Source: Pegoplata infirma (taxonomy: Eukaryota > Arthropoda > Insecta > Diptera > Anthomyiidae). Taken from it: DNA of 64,000 nucleotides. The position numbers and the translations under genes were made by a program. Location: positions 50,740,313 to 50,804,312 of the forward strand of contig OY992537.1 of NCBI GenBank assembly GCA_963921195.1. The letters are read 5' to 3'. The notes under the pieces were generated by a model. That model worked only from the letters and a program-made list of their open reading frames with translations. It ran no database searches and was not told the origin of the DNA. Shown piece after piece: positions 24,154 to 35,704 of the stretch (its first letter is position 1; every line of letters begins with the position of its first letter).

Positions 24154-27100
24154 CACCCAAAAAATTACATAGTTGATGATTACTATTTTTTCAACTATGT
24201 CATAGGTGAAATAGCCCCAACTATGTCATAGTTGATGTGACATAGTTGTTGCTGACTATGTGTCATTTTAATCTACAAATTAACTATGAGAAAAGTTAAT
24301 GACAACGATGTGTTTGATAAACATAGGTAAACAACTAGGCCCATAGTTAAATTTTTTATAAAATTTAATCATAGTAAATATTTACTATGTAATTTAATAA
24401 ATAGTTAATTATACCCTATAATTGGTATACAAAAAAAAACAAAATTTTGAGTTTTTTTTATTCATAAACATTATTTTATTAAAATTTCATATAAACTGCA
24501 TACACCAATATTGTAGGATCCAAAGCCAGCCTGCAAATATGAAAAAAAACGTATTATTTTGTATTTTTTTTTTTTTTATTTTTTTGTATAGAAAACACGT
24601 CAAAAATTCTGAAATTTTTGTAGAAATAATGGGTCAATTTTTGACATTTTTCCTGTCGAAAAATCTTAAATTTTTAAACATTTTTTCCATAGAAAAATCT
24701 CAGAAATTGAGATATTTTTTCTCTAGAAAATATCATGAATACTGAGACATTTTTTCTACAAAAAAATTTCATATTTCAGATTTTGAGACATTTTGTCTAT
24801 AAAAAAAATATCAGATTCTGAATAAAATTTCCCAACAAAATATCAGACTGAGACATTTTTTCTATAGAAAAATTATCAGATTTAGATATCTTTTTTTAAT
24901 AGAACAGTTCTAAGATTCCGAGACATTTTTTTATAGAAAAATTCCAAAATTCTGACACATTTTTTCTATACAAAAAATCTCAGATTCTGAGATATTACTT
25001 CTAAAGAACAAATCTCAGATTCTAACTCATTTTTTCAATAGAAAAATTCTGAGATATTGAAGACATTTTTTCTATAGAAAAATATATGAAAAATGCTTAG
25101 AATTTGAGACATTTTTTATAGAAAAATTCTTGGATATTTTTTTAAAGAAAAATTCTAAGATTTTAAGATATTTTTCTATAAAAAATTTTCAATAGATAAA
25201 TTCTCAGACTCAGAAACATTTTTCAGTAGAAAAATTCTCATATTCTTAGAATCTGAGACATGTTTTCTATAGAAAAAGTCTCAGGTTCTGAGACATTTTT
25301 TCTATAGAAAAAGTCCCAGATTCTGAGACATTTTTTCTATAGAAAAAGTCTCAGATTTTTTTTCTATAGAAAAATGTCTCAGAATCTGAGACTTTTTCTA
25401 TAGAAAAAATGTCTCAGAATCTGGGACTTTTTCTATAGAAAAAATGTCTCAGAATCTGAGACTTTTTCTATAGAAAAAATGTTTTAGAATCTGAGACTTT
25501 TTCTATAGAAGTAATGTCTCAGAATCTGAGACTTTTTCTATAGAAAAAATGTCTCAGAATCTGAGACTTTTTCTATAGAAAAAATGTCTCAGAATCTGAG
25601 ACTTTTTCTATAGAAAAAATGTCTCAGAATCTGAGACTTTTTCTATAGAAAAAATGTCTCAGAATCTGAGACTTTTTCTATAGAAAAAATGTCTCAGAAT
25701 CTGAGACTTTTTCTATAGAAAAATGTCTCAGAATCTGAGACTTTTTCTATAGAAAAAATGTCTCAGAATCTGAGACTTTTTCTATAGAAAAAATGTCTCA
25801 GAATCTGAGACTTTTTCTATAGAAAAAATGTCTCAGAATCTGAGACTTTTTCTATAGAAAAAATGTCTCAGAATCTGAGACTTTTTCTATAGAAAAAATG
25901 TCTCAGAATCTGAGACTTTTTCTATAGAAAAAATGTCTCAGAATCTGAGACTTTTTCTATAGAAAAAATGTCTCAGAATCTGAGACTTTTTCTATAGAAA
26001 AAATGTCTCAGAATCTGAGACTTTTTCTATAGAAAAAATGTCTCAGAATCTGAGACTTTTTCTATAGAAAAAATGTCTCAGAATCTGAGACTTTTTCTAT
26101 AGAAAAAATGTGTCAGAATCTGAGACTTTTTCTATAGAAAAAATGTCTCAGAATCTGAGACTTTTTCTATAGAAAAAATGTCTCAGAATCTGAGACTTTT
26201 TCTATAGAAAAAATGTCTCAGAATCTGAGACTTTCTATAGAAAAAATGTCTCAGAATCTGAGACTTTTTCTATAGAAAAAATGTCTCAGAATCTGAGACT
26301 TTTTCTATAGAAAAAATGTCTCAGAATATGAGACTTTTTCTATAGAAAAAATGTCTCAGAACCTGAGACTTTTTCTATAGAAAAAATTTCTTAGAATCTG
26401 AGACTTTTCTATAGAAAATTTTCAATAGATAAATTCTCAGACTTAGAAACATTTTTCAATAGAAAAATTCTCAGATTTTGAGACATTTTTTCTAAAGAAA
26501 AAGTCTCAGATTCTGAGACATTTTTTTTAATAGAAAAAGTCTCATATTCTGGGAAAATTTTTTCTATAGAAAAAATGTCTCAGAATCTGAGACATTTTGT
26601 CTCCGACAAAGTTGTCTCCGAATCTAAGAGTATTTCTATAGAAAAAATTTCTTAGAATCTGAAAATTTCTCTATACAAAAAATGTCTCAGAATCTGATAA
26701 TTTTTCTATGGAAAAAATGTGTCAGAATCTAAAAATTTTTCTATTGAAAAAGCTGTCTCGGAATCTGAGAATTTTTCTATGGAAAATTTTTTTTCAAAAT
26801 TGTAAGAATTTTTCTATAGAAAATATGTCTCAGAATCTGAAAATTTTTCTAAAGAAAAAATGTCTCAGAATCTAAGAATTTTTCTATAGAAACAATGTCT
26901 CAGAATCAGAGAATTTTTCTTAGAAAAAATGCGTCAGAATTTTTCTATAGAAAAAAATATCTCAGAAACTGGAAATTTTTCTGTAAGAAAAATGAATCAG
27001 AATCTGAAAAATGTCTCAGAATCTAAGAATTTTTCTATAGAAAAAATGTCTCAGAAGCTGAGAATTTTTCTTAGAAAAATGTGTCAAAATTTTTCTATGG

Positions 27101-27842
27101 AAAATTGTTCTATCGAAAAAATGTCTCAGAATCTAAGAATTTTTCTGAAAAAAAATGTATCAAAATCTTAAAATTTTTCTATAGAAAAAAAAAGCATCAG
27201 ATTCTGGGAATTTTTCTACAGATATTTTTCAGATTGTTAAACATTTTTTCGATAGAAAAATTATCAGAATCTACGACATTTTACTATAGAAAAATCCTCC
27301 GATTCAGTATTTTTCTCAGTAGAAAAAGGCTCAGATTCTCTACCATTTTTTCTATAAAAAATTTTCCGAATGTGAGACTTTTTTATGGAAAACTTAATGC
27401 GATTTTTAATTCTAAAAAACTTTGATTTCGTGACATCAAAAATCTTAATGGCTTCTTTATTTAATCTTAATCTTGATGATTCCATAAAGCTTCTTTAAAT
27501 ATTGCGGCATCTTTCTTGTCTTCTCGTAATCTGAAAAAAACAATTTCAATAATTCACTACTTTTTACATATTTAGTTAAGCAATACCTTTTTTCCCCAAA
27601 TTTATTTCAAATCATTAATATTCAGCTTAACTTTTGTTATTTCAAACATTATTAAAAAAAAAAAACAAATTAATTTTGATGTTTATTTTTTTATTGATTT
27701 TCAAATTATTGTCAAAAAAAAAAATTAAATAGTATTAAATAACTGAAACCATAGTTGTTATTGATTATCAATAGTTAATTTAAAATTTCTTAAAATTAAC
27801 TATGGATTTTGTTAACTATGCCACTACGTAATTTTTTGGGTG
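24154..27842. mobile_element. TA-flanked element (copy B) carrying a satellite array
   Basis: Same ends as copy A, followed by TA at 27843-27844. Its first 440 and last 420 bases are typical of the family, but a 2.8-kb 35-bp satellite occupies the middle (about 24590-27415). Either the array expanded inside the element or the element captured it. Confidence 0.75.
24590..27415 (-). repeat. 35-bp palindromic satellite, array 1
   Basis: The core (about 25365-26400) has roughly 30 nearly identical 35-bp units combining GTCTCAGAATCTGAGAC (8-bp arms, 1-base loop) with TTTTTCTATAGAAAAA (perfect palindrome). Outward on both sides units decay steadily. At about 25350-25380 the orientation switches: units to the left read GTCTCAGATTCTGAGAC, units to the right read the complement. 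Main orientation is inverse to array 2. No coding role. Confidence 0.95.
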
Positions 27843-27902
27843 TAGAAAAGTTAACCATTTCGGAGACATTTTCCTATAAAAAAGTAGAAAAATATTTCAA
27901 AC

Positions 27903-29905
27903 GTTGCACAGTGGCGCCTTTTGACTTTTTTCGTTGCAAAAATCATAACTTTTGAACTAATGAAGATATTTTAAAAATTTAAAGATCATTCGAAAGAAGA
28001 CTCCCCTAGCTTCAAAATATATGAGCCGCAATGTAATAGGTCAGCCGCGGCACTGTGCACAGTGTCGTATTTTGACTTTTTTCGTTGTAAGCATTATAAA
28101 TTTTAAAGTAATAAAGATATCAAGATTTATAAAGCATTTGAAAGAAACCCCTTTAGCTTAAAAATAAGTAACATCGGCCCACTGCAGCACAGTGCCTCGT
28201 TTTGACTTTTTTTCGTTGCAAAAATCATAAGTTTTGAAGTTAGCAAGACATTTTTAATGTTTACAACGCACTTGAATTTTATCTCCTTTAGCTTCAAGAA
28301 AAGCGCATCCGCATTGTAATTGGCCCACTTTGGCACTGTGCACAGTGACAGCTTTTGACCTCTTTTGTTGCAAAAATCCTATCTTTTGAAGTAATAATAT
28401 TTGTAAATCTAAAAATCATTTAAACTACAACGTCTTGTGCGTCAAGTTAAGTCAATCCGCAGGCTGATATTCTCGTGAATACATATTAAATGTCTCGAAA
28501 AAATACCCTCTAATATGACAGAGAAAAAATAATAAAAAAAAATAAATTAGGAAATTTTTATGGGTATTGAGTAAAATATTACTCAATTTTGCACCAGAAA
28601 ACCATTCGATATTTGAAATTTAATAAATGTTTACCAACAAATTTGAGTAAATTTTCAATTTATAAAACTAAAATTTTACTTGAATTTTTTTTTTGTTTTT
28701 TTTTAAGTAATTTTTTAATTGTGTCAAGTAAAAATTTCCTTAAAACTTATATATTTAAAAAAAGTTTCACCTTTTAAACTAACCAAGTATATTTATGTGT
28801 TAAAGACATAGGCTAATTTTAAAAAGATGATTAGAAACTTTCAAATACATAAAAAAGAACTATAAACTCAATGAGAATTCAAAACACTAAGTTTATTTTT
28901 TTGTAATTAGCTGTAGGTTCAATTTTAACAGATCATTCACTAGGGTTAAAAAAAAATTAAGACTTTTTTAATTAAAAACTTATTTAAATCCTGTTAGATA
29001 ACGTTTGTTTCTTTTTTTTGTACACAAAACTTTGTCTATTTAAAAAAATTTTAAAATTTTCGAGATGACACATAAGTTTTTCGCAATTTTTATGTTTAAC
29101 TTTGTTTTGTTAAAAATACAAAATTTTAACTTTTAAAATATCTTAATTCGTTCAGGAGTTACAGTTCGTCAGAGTTGTAACTTATAGAAAAAAAAAATCC
29201 GCTAGGGGGCGTTATAAGCAAATAAAAAGCCAAAAAAAACAATATAATAAATTAAAGACCAATACGTCTACTAAGCTTGGTAAAAAATTCCAGTGGATCT
29301 CAAAACTGCCCAAAATCTGTTAGGATATTTTAAAAATATCTCCTTTTCGTAGTAAAAGTTGTTACAGTTTCTTTGTTTTTTCATGTACACGGGCAAGTAC
29401 GGGCAGCCAATTTTTATTGAATAAGTTAGGGTATTAAATACTAAACATCCTCTGTTTAATAGTTCCCGTCACAAACCGTCACTTTTTTAGTTCTATTCTA
29501 TCAAATATAAAAAAAAGACCGAAATATGGTGTGTTTGCAAAACTGCGCCTAAAAACAAAGTATTGGACCAAATATACCGTTTTTTATATCGTTTCATTTG
29601 AAATAATAAACCTTTCAAACGACACCAAAAAAATAATGATCGGTTGCATAGTTTGCCTGAAATTCAATTTAAAAGATGATATATTTTTTTTAAATTTTAA
29701 CTTTTTTCTGCAGACTGAAAAATTGCCAACTTTGGATGGCACTATAATTCATAATTTTTATCCGATTTCAAAAATGTTTTTGGATTCTTAATCTATAAGG
29801 AGTTTTCAATCAGATGTAATCATTCATTTTATCAAATTCTTCTGTCAATTTTTGGATTTTTGCAACGCTTTTAGGGAAAAGGCGCCACAGTGCGTTGTAG
29901 CTGAT
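27903..29905. mobile_element. Composite repeat with GGCGCC-bearing inverted ends
   Basis: Left 'cacagtggcgccttttgac' and, inverted at the right (near 29870-29900), 'cactgtggcgcctttt', each followed by a CGTTGCAAAAATC-type word. The left part is a tandem of about 130-150-bp units (27907-28450). The middle includes a diverged CACAGAAAA-type MITE (28519-28890). The remainder (28900-29860) is unassigned and has no gene. Confidence 0.5.
27907..28450. repeat. Four tandem units of about 130-150 bp
   Basis: CACAGTG followed by CTTTTGACTTTTTTCGTTGCA-type sequence begins units at 27907, 28058, 28188 and 28340. Units share 'cctttagctt' near their ends and a CACTGTGCACAGTG palindrome at several unit joints. 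Confidence 0.75.
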
Positions 29906-30369
29906 CTCTGTTCAAACATTCACAAAACATGGCTATTGGAAAAGTTCTTTGTGGACAGCCTTTAATCCCCAAAAATGTCATTAAAACAAATTGAAATTTG
30001 AATATTTTCCTTTTTTTTAACAAACTTCTATAGGATATAAAACAAAATACAAAAAAAAACATTTAGCAAAATTAAGGTCATTTGAAAATTATACAAAGAA
30101 ACTATTCCCAATTTGGAAGCAAATGGTAACAAAAGGATAATAAAGGACATTCGAAAACATAAATTTTTGGTAAACATCAATGTCATTAAGTACCCAAGGA
30201 AATAAAAAGACATTAAAGAGACAGAGAAAATAATTCCAATTATCTCAATTGCAATCGTAATTACAAAGTAGTCAAATCTAGTGATGGAGATGCCTTAAGC
30301 GGATTTTCAACGAAAACTAAATATTTAGCAAAAACATCATCAACGAAATTAAACAAAACTTTAGCTAAA

Positions 30370-30547
30370 ATGTTTACAAATTATAATAATATGTTTGTTG
30401 ATAATGATGCTGCCTCAGCTTGCGCCAGAAGAAATGTCCATGCCACAGCTAATCAATACCAAACGCCCCGGGGAAATTATAAGGGTAATGGTATAAGTAT
30501 GTTAAGCAAAGATTCCAACTCATATGGTCAATCTAGATTATTTGGAG
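30370..30547 (+). CDS. CFAP91: CFAP91, exon 1 (start codon)
   Basis: First coding exon of cilia- and flagella-associated protein 91 (MAATS1/AAT1), an axonemal protein that in Chlamydomonas and mammals helps anchor radial spokes through the calmodulin- and spoke-associated complex. The four exons give 1091 residues; human CFAP91 is about 770. This exon supplies residues 1-59 and one base of codon 60, then the donor GTATGT. The Met at 30370 is the only in-frame start. The frame is open upstream to about 30217 without a Met, so a further 5' exon cannot be excluded. The N-terminus is poorly conserved. The gene lies antisense in a dynein intron. Confidence 0.75.
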
Positions 30548-30636
30548 GTATGTTTACAAGAAATTAAGAAAAATCTTATTTCCCAAAAAAAAAAATGATT
30601 TATGTAATTTTCTTTTTATTTATGTCTTTGTAACAG

Positions 30637-30856
30637 GAGCAAATACTTCCCAAACAGAAGTTGAAAAATTAATTCTATCACCTAGTCAATGTATGTTGCA
30701 ACCCGCTGGCTTAGAATATTTTCATCCTAAAAAACAAGTCAATGTTGTCCACTTGCATCTCAGCGATAGTCATGGCAACATTAAATTAGATTGTCCTGAT
30801 CTAACACTGCCGCATATTGGCAAAAGGAAAACACGTGCCACTCAGACTTTGTATCG
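30637..30856 (+). CDS. CFAP91: CFAP91, exon 2
   Basis: Acceptor TAACAG, donor GTGAGT; an 89-bp intron separates it from exon 1. It encodes residues 60-132 plus two bases of Arg133. It ends in KRKTRATQTLY, which with exon 3 gives RATQTLYRESSAQTLPY. This matches the 'TQTDYRD..AQTDPYS' core that marks CFAP91 (from memory of the human protein). The 14.4-kb intron begins here, so the reading frame right after the exon is intronic. Confidence 0.85.
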
Positions 30857-31109
30857 GTGAGTTCATTATTCATGATTATGAGGAAAGATTAAAAAACAAA
30901 AATACAACAAGGATTATAAGGAATATGAGGGAGGATGTTGCATATATGATTTATGAAGGATTTTTCCAAATGCTTTTAACAAATTTGAAAAAATTTAAGC
31001 TGTTGATGATAGATATCAAATGTAACTTGGAAACGGGGGAGGAGAAGAGAGGGGTTGAAGAAAAAAGCAGAAAATTAAACATCTTTTTTTACAATGAAAT
31101 TTTAAATTT

Positions 31110-34100
31110 TTTCTATAGAAAAAGTCTCAGATTCTGGACATTTTCCTAATGAAAAATTTTTAGATTTTGAGTAATTTTTTCTATTGGAAAATTGTCAGAT
31201 TCTGAGATATTTTTCCTGAAAAAATGTCAGATTCTAAGATATTTTTCTTGAAAAATTTTCAGATTCTGAGATATTTTTCCTATACAAAAAGTCTCAGATT
31301 CTGAGACAATTTTCCGATCGAAAAAGTCTCTGATTTTGAAATATTTTTTCTTATAGAAAATAGTCTCAGATTCTGAGACATTTTTCTTATAGAAAAAAGT
31401 CTCAGATTCTGAGACATTTTTCTTATAGAAAAAAGTCTCAGATTCTGAGACATTTTTCTTATAGAAAAAAGTCTCAGATTCTGAGACATTTTTCTTATAG
31501 AAAAAAGTCTCAGATTCTGAGACATTTTTCTTATAGAAAAAAGTCTCAGATTCTGAGATATTTTTCTTATAGAAAAAAGTCTCAGATTCTGAGATATTTT
31601 TCTTATAGAAAAAAGTCTCAGATTCTGAGATATTTTTCTTATAGAAAAAAGTCTCAGATTCTGAGACATTTTTCTTTTAGAAAAAAGTCTCAGATTCTGG
31701 GACATTTTTCTTATATAAAAAAGTCTCAGATTCTGAGACATTTTTCTTATAGAAAAATGTCTCAGAATCTGAGACTATTTCTATAAGAAAAATGTCTCAG
31801 AATCTGAGACATTTTTCTTATAGAAAAAGTCTCAGATTCTGAGACATTTTTCTTATAGAAAAAGTCTCAGATTCTGAGACATTTTTCTTATAGAAAAAGT
31901 CTCAGATTCTGAGACATTTTTCTTATAGAAAAAGTCTCAGATTCTGAGACATTTTTCTTATAGAAAAAGTCTCAGATTCTGAGACATTTTTCTTATAGAA
32001 AAAGTCTCAGATTCTGAGACATTTTTCTTATAGAAAAAGTCTCAGATTCTGAGACATTTTTCTTATAGAAAAAGTCTCAGATTCTGAGACATTTTTCTTA
32101 TAGAAAAAGTCTCAGATTCTGAGACATTTTTCTTATAGAAAAAGTCTCAGATTCTGAGACATTTTTCTTATAGAAAAAGTCTCAGATTCTGAGACATTTT
32201 TCTTATAGAAAAAGTCTCAGATTCTGAGACATTTTTCTTATAGAAAAAGTCTCAGATTCTGAGACATTTTTCTTATAGAAAAAGTCTCAGATTCTGAGAC
32301 ATTTTTCTTATAGAAAAAGTCTCAGATTCTGAGACATTTTTCTTATAGAAAAAGTCTCAGATTCTGAGACATTTTTCTTATAGAAAAAGTCTCAGATTCT
32401 GAGACATTTTTCTTATAGAAAAAGTCTCAGATTCTGAGACATTTTTCTTATAGAAAAAGTCTCAGATTCTGAGACATTTTTCTTATAGAAAAAGTCTCAG
32501 ATTCTGAGACATTTTTCTTATAGAAAAAGTCTCAGATTCTGAGACATTTTTCTTACAGAAAAAGTCTCAGATTCTGAGACATTTTTCTTATAGAAAAAGT
32601 CTCAGATTCTGAGACATTTTTCTTATAGAAAAAGTCTCAGATTCTGAGACATTTTTCCTATAGAAAAAGTCTCAGATTCTGAGATATTTTTCTTATAGAA
32701 AAAGTCTCAGATTCTGAGACATTTTTCTTATAGAAAAAGTTTCAGATTCTGAGACATTTTTCTTATAGAAAAAGTCTCAGATTCTGAGACATTTTTCTTA
32801 TAGAAAAAGTCTCAGATTCTGAGACATTTTTCTTATAGATAAAGTCTCAGATTCTGAGACATTTTTCTTATAGAAAAAGTCTCAGATTCTGAGACATTTT
32901 TCTTATAGAAAAAGTCTCAGATTCTGAAACATTTTTCTTATAGAAAAAGTCTCAGATTCTGAAACATTTTTCTTATAGAAAAAGTCTCAGATTCTGAGAC
33001 ATTTTTCTTATAGAAAAAGTCTCAGATTCTGAGACATTTTTCTTATAGAAAAAGTCTCAGATTCTGAGACATTTTTCTTATAGAAAAAGTCTCAGATTCT
33101 GAGACATTTTTCTTATAGAAAAAGTCTCAGATTCTGAGACATTTTTCTTATAGAAAAAGTCTCAGATTCTGAGACATTTTTCTTATAGAAAAAGTCTCGG
33201 ATTCTGAGACATTTTTCTTATAGAAAAAGTCTCAGATTCTGAGACATTTTTCTTATAGAAAAAGTCTCAGATACTGAGACATTTTTCTTATAGAAAAAGT
33301 CTCAGATTCTGAGACATTTTTCTTATAGAAAAAGTCTCAGATTCTGAGACATTTTTCTTATAGAAAAAGTCTCAGATTCTGAGACATTTTTCTTATAGAA
33401 AAAGTCTCAGATTCTGAGACATTTTTCTTATAGAAAAAGTCTCAGATTCTGAGACATTTTTCTTATAGAAAAAGTCTCAGATTCTGAGACATTTTTCTTA
33501 TAGAAAAAGTCTCAGATACTGAGACATTTTTCTTATAGAAAAAGTCTCAGATTCTGAGACATTTTTCTTATAGAAAAAGTCTCAGATTCTGAGACATTTT
33601 TCTTATAGAAAAAGTCTCAGATTCTGAGACATTTTTCTTATAGAAAAAGTCTCAGATTCTGAGACATTTTTCTTATAGAAAAAGTCTCAGATTCTGAGAC
33701 ATTTTTCTTATAGAAAAAGTCTCAGATTCTGAGACATTTTTCTTGTAGAAAAAGTCTCAGATTCTGAGACATTTTTCTTATAGAAAAAGTCTCGGATTCT
33801 GAGACATTTTTCTTATAGAAAAAGTCTCAGATTCTGAGACATTTTTCTTATAGAAAAAGTCTCAGATTCTGAGACATTTTTCTTATAGAAAAAGTCTCAG
33901 ATACTGAGACATTTTTCTTATAGAAAAAGTCTCAGATTCTGAGACATTTTTCTTATAGAAAAAGTCTCAGATTCTGAGACATTTTTCTTATAGAAAAAGT
34001 CTCAGATTCTGAGACATTTTTCTTATAGAAAAAGTCTCAGATACTGAGACATTTTTCTTATAGAAAAAGTCTCAGATACTGAGACATTTTTCTTATAGAA

Positions 34101-34885
34101 AAAGTCTCAGATACTGAGACATTTTTCTTATAGAAAAAGTCTCAGATACTGAGACATTTTTCTTATAGAAAAAGTCTCAGATTCTGAGACATTTTTCTTA
34201 TAGAAAAAGTCTCAGATTCTGAGACATTTTTCTTATAGAAAAAGTCTCAGATTCTGAGACATTTTTCTTATAGAAAAAGTCTCAGATTCTGAGACATTTT
34301 TCTTATAGAAAAAGTCTCAGATTCTGAGACATTTTTCTTATAGAAAAAGTCTCAGATTCTGAGACATTTTTCTTATAGAAAAAGTCTCAGATTCTGAGAC
34401 ATTTTTCTTATAGAAAAAGTCTCAGATTCTGAGACATTTTTCTTATAGAAAAAGTCTCAGATTCTGAGACATTTTTCTTATAGAAAAAGTCTCAGATTCT
34501 GAGACATTTTTCTTATAGAAAAAGTCTCAGATTCTGAGACATTTTTCTTATAGAAAAAGTCTCAGATTCTGAGACATTTTTCTTATAGAAAAAGTCTCAG
34601 ATTCTGAGACATTTTTCTTATAGAAAAAGTCTCAGATTCTGAGACATTTTTCTTATAGAAAAAGTCTCAGATTCTGAGATATTTTTCTTATAGAAAAAGT
34701 CTCAAATTCTGAAACATTTTTCCCATAGAAAAAGTCCTAGATTCTGAGACATTTTTCTTATAGAAAAAGTCTCAGATTCTGAGACATTTTTCTTATAGAA
34801 AAAGTCTCAAATTCTGAAACATTTTTCCCATAGAAAAAGTCCTAGATTCTGAGACATTTTTTCTAAAGAAAAAATCTTTGGTTCT
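31110..34885 (+). repeat. 35-bp palindromic satellite, array 2
   Basis: Roughly 100 units of GTCTCAGATTCTGAGAC plus A plus TTTTTCTTATAGAAAAA. 31355-31745 has a 36-bp period; from about 31800 the period is exactly 35 bp. One inverted unit lies at the junction (31757-31800). Units at the outer edges (before 31355, after 34680) are decayed. Variant units with ATACTGAG occur at 33271, 33516, 33901 and four in a row from 34041, always at multiples of 35. The CTATAG centre of array 1 has gained a T here (CTTATAG). Confidence 0.97.
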
Positions 34886-34889
34886 GATT

Positions 34890-35515
34890 CTAAAAGCTTT
34901 TTTGTTTCTGTTTCCCATAATTTCTCAAAAAGCTTTTTTTAATTTAAACTTTTTCCATCTCTAGACATAAAATATTTAATAAATACATTTTATATTAAAA
35001 TATCTTTTTAAAGTGATTACTCCATCTCCTTCTCCCCGAAATCCCTTGACGCACAGAAAAACACATAGAAATTTCTTTGTTTAAATTAAAATTACCCTTA
35101 AAAACTACTTTATCAAAACATCAACATCATCATCGTCATCCTCAGCGTAGTCATCTCCAACCAGTCTTTTGATAAGAATGGCCATTAAACTAAAAGATAA
35201 TGTTTAATGAAGCTACATAATTACCCTGATAAAAATACTATACTACAGACATATACAGTGGTGGTCAAAAAAATATTACAAAAATTTAATTTAATTTAAA
35301 AAAAAAATGTGTTTCGGTCTTCAGAAAAAGTGCATTGTTTAAACAATTACACAGAATATTAAAATAAGCTTTACTTTTTATTGTGGTCCCAGCTTTAAGT
35401 GCGTATAGCTTTTAAGCTAACATTGACCGTATTGAAACGAAACTGCAGATCAGATTTCTTTCCAGTTAATATCAGAACAAAGCTATTTAAAATATCTTTG
35501 AAATGCAGTTTATAG
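34890..35515. other. Intronic sequence, nothing recognised
   Basis: AT-rich; no gene. 'tacagtggtggtcaaaaaaa' at 35246 resembles a single Tc1-type terminus without a partner. Confidence 0.4.
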
Positions 35516-35704
35516 TCTCCTCAATACACACAAAAACAAATTCTTCCAATGAACGATTTTCACAGTATTTATGAACAAATTTATGCAATTTATTAACTTT
35601 TTCATAATATTTATAAACTTTTTCATAATATTTATAAACCTTTTCATAATATTAATGGAAAATGTTAAATACCCGCCCGGGTGAAAATGACCATGTATGT
35701 TCAT

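Noticed and set aside
26929..27425. 80-114-codon frames rich in ENFSIEKMSQ-like units
   Set aside because: They are decayed 35-bp satellite units read in frame, not a gene.
30817..31149. 110-codon frame overlapping CFAP91 exon 2
   Set aside because: It reads out of exon 2 in another frame into the intron; the donor GTGAGT at 30857 and the join to exon 3 explain the sequence.
31280..31741. 153-codon minus-strand frame of repeated SIRKMSQNLRLF units
   Set aside because: It arises only because this part of the satellite has a 36-bp period, a multiple of three. Where the period is 35 the frame breaks. No coding signal.
24590..34885. CRISPR array
   Set aside because: Units of 35 bp contain palindromes, but there are no unique spacers; the whole unit repeats head to tail in a eukaryotic intron.
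35246..35275. Tc1-type terminus CAGTGGTGGTCAAAA
   Set aside because: Only one end after TA; no matching inverted end was found nearby, so no element can be drawn.
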